Source of the DNA: an uncultured Neomegalonema sp.
GTDB taxonomy: Bacteria; Pseudomonadota; Alphaproteobacteria; Rhodobacterales; Rhodobacteraceae
Assembly: GCA_937927905.1 (NCBI GenBank)
Contig: CALFWP010000079.1
Location: forward strand, 1 to 6,914
Length of the DNA stretch: 6,914 nucleotides
Direction: 5' to 3'
Both the position numbers and the translations under genes were made by a program. The first letter of the stretch is position 1. Every line of letters starts with the position of its first letter. Below the pieces are notes generated by a model. The model was not told the origin of the DNA, ran no database searches, and worked only from the letters and a program-made list of their open reading frames with translations. Shown here piece by piece: positions 4,220 through 6,914 of the stretch.

Positions 4220-6157
4220 ATGACAGTTGAGAATGGCGGTAACGCGCCCAAAAATAATATTGCAGTAAAACTGGGCGATGAATTCAGGGGTATGCGCGCA
4301 ACGGCGGGCGTTTCTCTGGAACAGGTCCAACAGGACCTTCGGATTAAAGCTAAATATATCAAGGCGCTGGAGGATGGTGATCCAAGCGTATTGCCGGGCC
4401 GCGCATATGTTGACGGCTTTTTGCGTAATTATGCGACATACCTTGGTATGGACCCTGTTGAGACTGTGGAGCGCTTTGCAGTTGAAAACAATCTTAAGAC
4501 CCGTGCTGCAGCGGGTTTGCCCACCTCGCAACCACAGAATACGGCTGTTGCAGTGACGTTGCAGTCGCCTGATAATGTCTATACCGGCTCCGCACAGCAA
4601 AAGGGGTTTGTGCCGCTGTTAAAGCGGTGTGCGGCTTCTTTATTTCCGGTTGCTTTGGTCGCTGTGACCGCTTTTGCCGGATATACCGGTTATGTTGCGG
4701 CCAGAGATGCAGGCCTCATTCCGCCTGAACTTGGCGGGTCGGTCCGTCAGATTGAAGATCAGGTCGGTGATATTCAAAAAACCGATGCGCCTGAAGATCA
4801 GCGTGCAGCGGCAGATGCGGATACGTCTGGTCAGGACAATGTCGAAAACGCTGCTTTGAAAATCCCGTCTTTAGACGTACCCGTTTCCGGTAATTCCATT
4901 GAGGAGGAGGGCCTTTCGGGTGAGCTGCCTGAGGATATAAACCGGACTGTTCAATCTCCCGGAAATGCCGGGAGTGTTGCCCAATCTGATGAAAGTGATA
5001 TCATTACCCCTGCGGATGACATCACTCTTTCCTCCGGTGATGACACTCCTCTAACCGTGGGTGGAGAGCGCGAGGCTTCGTCTCCGGACGGTTCTTATGA
5101 TGTCGATGAATCCTATGAAGCACGCGATATAAAGCGCGCTGTTGTCGGCAGCGAATCTGTAACTGGGCGGCCTGTTTCCTTGAATTATGCTAATCAGGGA
5201 AGCGTTCCTTACTGGAGGGCACAGCCCCCTGCGGTTGAACCGGATGATGGTCCTGTTGCGGATATTAATCCTGAGTCCGCCGGTGTCTTGCGTGTCGCCG
5301 GTAATGATCAGCCGGAAGAGGCGGATACGTCAAACTCGCGTTGGACATCCCGCGCAGTCGAGGAGGCTGTTCCGGGTGATGAAGATGCAACGCGTATTGC
5401 GGCTGCTGCGCGCGAGGCTCTTTTTGGTGAGTTGCAAAAAAACCCGCCGGTTGCGCGTACGGATGAAGCGCGCTTTGCTGCTGATACTGCAGATATAGAT
5501 GCAGTATCAGCTGGCGACGGTTCTGTCGCAACGGATAATTCTGTTACAGCCGCCGATACGGATATTTTCGAAAATACTGGCGGGCCGGACAATGTGAATG
5601 ACACCGGTGTTGATGCCGTTGATGTTGAGGTTGCAGCGTTGGATATACTGGATGATGGTCCAGAGAACGACGGTGTTCAAATCAGAACGCCAATTCCGGT
5701 ATTTGCCGGATCGAGAATATCCTCTGCTCCGCGGGCTGTTTCACAGGATGTGATTCTGACTCAACCTTTGCCGCAGCAAACCGTAGCGTTGGATGTGATT
5801 GAAAATAATCAGCCCTTTATCATACGGACTGACCCCGTAAGTGTGACGCCGAATGTTGCTCCGGTCTGGCCTGTTGCGGGGTTTGCGGTGGTTGCCAGTA
5901 ATGATTCCTGGATACAGGTTACGGATGCCTTCGGCTCTGTGAGATACACCGGCATTCTTTCACCTGGGGAATCCTACATTATACCGCCCGAGGACGGCTT
6001 GCGGCTCAGTACCGGAAATGCCGGCGGGGTTTTTGTCGAGATTGACGGACAACGTTTCGGACCCCTGGGAAGCAGTGGCTCTGTTGTGAGTGATGTAACG
6101 CTGGACCGGGGTGTTGTGCGTTCAAATTATGCGCTATCGCCTTCTTCATCTTTTTAG
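4220..6157 (+). CDS. rodZ: RodZ-like cell-shape protein (HTH, one membrane helix, DUF4115)
   Basis: A 645-residue probable bitopic inner-membrane protein of the RodZ family, which in other bacteria links MreB to the elongation machinery. Residues 15-90 are the RodZ-type HTH domain, recognisable by L-G-x-x-F-R-x-x-R, S-L-E-Q-V, I-K-A-K-Y-I-K-A-L-E-D-G-D and L-P-G-R-A-Y-V-D-G-F-L-R-N-Y-A. A basic stretch near 135 precedes one hydrophobic helix (about 138-160), giving a cytoplasmic N-terminus. Residues 170-545 are a long, Asp/Glu/Ser-rich, low-complexity linker with no recognisable domain. Residues 553-628 resemble the DUF4115 RodZ C-terminal beta domain (S-W-I-Q-V-T-D, then Y-T-G-I-L-x-P-G-E-S-Y, F-V-E-I-D-G). 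E. coli RodZ has 337 residues, so the extra length is almost all linker. The ribosome site is weak (AGG at 4210-4212). ispG follows after 73 bases without a visible terminator. Confidence 0.87.
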   Translation: MTVENGGNAPKNNIAVKLGDEFRGMRATAGVSLEQVQQDLRIKAKYIKALEDGDPSVLPGRAYVDGFLRNYATYLGMDPVETVERFAVENNLKTRAAAGLPTSQPQNTAVAVTLQSPDNVYTGSAQQKGFVPLLKRCAASLFPVALVAVTAFAGYTGYVAARDAGLIPPELGGSVRQIEDQVGDIQKTDAPEDQRAAADADTSGQDNVENAALKIPSLDVPVSGNSIEEEGLSGELPEDINRTVQSPGNAGSVAQSDESDIITPADDITLSSGDDTPLTVGGEREASSPDGSYDVDESYEARDIKRAVVGSESVTGRPVSLNYANQGSVPYWRAQPPAVEPDDGPVADINPESAGVLRVAGNDQPEEADTSNSRWTSRAVEEAVPGDEDATRIAAAAREALFGELQKNPPVARTDEARFAADTADIDAVSAGDGSVATDNSVTAADTDIFENTGGPDNVNDTGVDAVDVEVAALDILDDGPENDGVQIRTPIPVFAGSRISSAPRAVSQDVILTQPLPQQTVALDVIENNQPFIIRTDPVSVTPNVAPVWPVAGFAVVASNDSWIQVTDAFGSVRYTGILSPGESYIIPPEDGLRLSTGNAGGVFVEIDGQRFGPLGSSGSVVSDVTLDRGVVRSNYALSPSSSF

Positions 6158-6183
6158 CACCAAAAGGGCGCTTGAATACAAAT

Positions 6184-6218
6184 GTGTCCGGCGCAATAGT
6201 GTCATCTGAGTTGGACAC
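6184..6218 (+). repeat. Short inverted repeat in the rodZ-ispG gap
   Basis: GTGTCC (6184-6189) is complementary to GGACAC (6213-6218), with a 23-base loop, ending three bases before the ispG ribosome site (GGAG, 6221-6224). The stem is short and has no T-run, so it is not a terminator. It could be a weak leader hairpin or chance. The rest of the 73-base gap shows no promoter I can support. Confidence 0.25.
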
Positions 6219-6230
6219 CTGGAGTGTATC

Positions 6231-6914
6231 ATGAGTAGTATCCGCCCGTGGCGCGATATCGACCGCCGTGTCAGCCGTCAGATCAAAGTCGGTGATGTTC
6301 CTGTCGGCGGCGATGCCCCTATATCCGTTCAGACCATGACCAACACGCTGACTTCGGATGCAAAGGCGACGATAGAGCAGGTGATGGCGTGCAGCAGTGC
6401 AGGCGCGGATATTGTCCGTGTGTCCTGCCCGGATAAGGAGTCCACGGCGGCTTTGCCTAAGATCGTACGTGAAGTGGATGTTCCGATCGTGGCGGACATT
6501 CACTTTCACTACAAACGCGGTATCGAAGCGGCAGAGGCGGGGGCGGCCTGCCTACGCATTAACCCCGGCAATATCGGCAGTGAAGACCGTGTGCGCGAAG
6601 TGATCAAGGCGGCAAAGGATAACGGCTGCTCAATGCGCATCGGTGTCAATGCCGGGTCACTTGAAAAACATCTGTTGGATAAATACGCTGAACCCTGCCC
6701 CGAGGCGATGGTCGAAAGTGCGCTGGAGCACGCTAAAATACTGCAGGACAATGATTTTCACGAATTCAAGATCAGTGTGAAGGCTTCTGATGTTTTTCTT
6801 GCGGTGGCTGCCTATCACGGTTTGGCGGAGGCGTGCGATCATCCGCTGCACCTTGGCATTACCGAGGCGGGCGGGCTGTCTTCCGGTACCGTGAAATCCT
6901 CGATCGGTATGGGC
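6231..6914 (+). CDS. ispG: 4-hydroxy-3-methylbut-2-en-1-yl diphosphate synthase IspG (3' end outside window)
   Basis: The 228 visible residues are the TIM-barrel part of IspG (GcpE). It converts 2-C-methyl-D-erythritol 2,4-cyclodiphosphate to HMBPP in the non-mevalonate isoprenoid pathway, using a [4Fe-4S] cluster. Family blocks are present in order: S-V-Q-T-M-T-N-T (32-39), A-D-I-V-R-V-S-C-P (59-67), P-I-V-A-D-I-H-F-H-Y (85-94), L-R-I-N-P-G-N-I-G (108-116), R-I-G-V-N-A-G-S-L-E (136-145), K-I-S-V-K-A-S-D (180-187) and H-L-G-I-T-E-A-G (207-214). The C-terminal domain holding the cluster cysteines lies beyond the right edge. ATG 6231 has GGAG 6 bases upstream and matches the normal N-terminus. 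Gene order rodZ-ispG also occurs in E. coli, and co-transcription is likely. The product feeds undecaprenyl phosphate and quinone synthesis. Confidence 0.97.
   Translation, partial: MSSIRPWRDIDRRVSRQIKVGDVPVGGDAPISVQTMTNTLTSDAKATIEQVMACSSAGADIVRVSCPDKESTAALPKIVREVDVPIVADIHFHYKRGIEAAEAGAACLRINPGNIGSEDRVREVIKAAKDNGCSMRIGVNAGSLEKHLLDKYAEPCPEAMVESALEHAKILQDNDFHEFKISVKASDVFLAVAAYHGLAEACDHPLHLGITEAGGLSSGTVKSSIGMG

Noticed and set aside
4214..4600. Minus-strand frame opposite the RodZ HTH domain
   Set aside because: It is antisense to a clearly conserved domain, and its translation has no recognisable feature.

Overview
The window reads as ordinary chromosomal core DNA of an alphaproteobacterium. 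The evidence is protein identity and gene order. There is an LdtR-type MarR regulator, a RodZ-like gene directly before ispG, and a dGTPase-like gene divergent from an ErpA-type Fe-S carrier, with an SdhE-type flavinylation factor nearby. From memory, these linkages are common in alphaproteobacteria; I could not search a database. I see no tRNA, rRNA, CRISPR array, insertion sequence or phage gene.

Left part (1-2086, minus strand): a tightly packed four-gene run transcribed leftwards. Its order is dgt-like dNTP triphosphohydrolase, an unrecognised 124-residue protein with a C-terminal membrane helix, a 65-residue DUF2805/TIGR03643-like protein, and a DUF4345-like membrane protein cut by the left window edge. 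The first three overlap by 4 and 8 bases and the last follows after 13 bases, so one transcript is very likely.

Middle (2087-3372, plus strand): a short divergent promoter region leads into erpA. A separate promoter-like pair precedes a two-gene unit, an XRE-type HTH regulator whose stop codon overlaps the start of sdhE (ATGA).

Right part (3373-6914, plus strand): a 126-base AT-rich gap carries two interleaved inverted repeats that reach into the start codon of an LdtR-like regulator. That gene ends at a clear intrinsic terminator. A roughly 150-base leader then precedes a large RodZ-like bitopic protein, with cytoplasmic HTH, one membrane helix, a very long acidic linker and a DUF4115-like C-terminal domain. 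ispG, the isoprenoid pathway enzyme, follows and is cut by the right edge.

Themes: Fe-S and flavin cofactor insertion (ErpA, SdhE, and IspG as an Fe-S client) and envelope morphogenesis (LdtR, RodZ, and IspG supplying undecaprenyl precursors). No clearly undescribed system is present. The points most worth a second look are the interleaved repeats at the ldtR start, the small unknown membrane protein coupled to dgt, and the HTH regulator coupled to sdhE.
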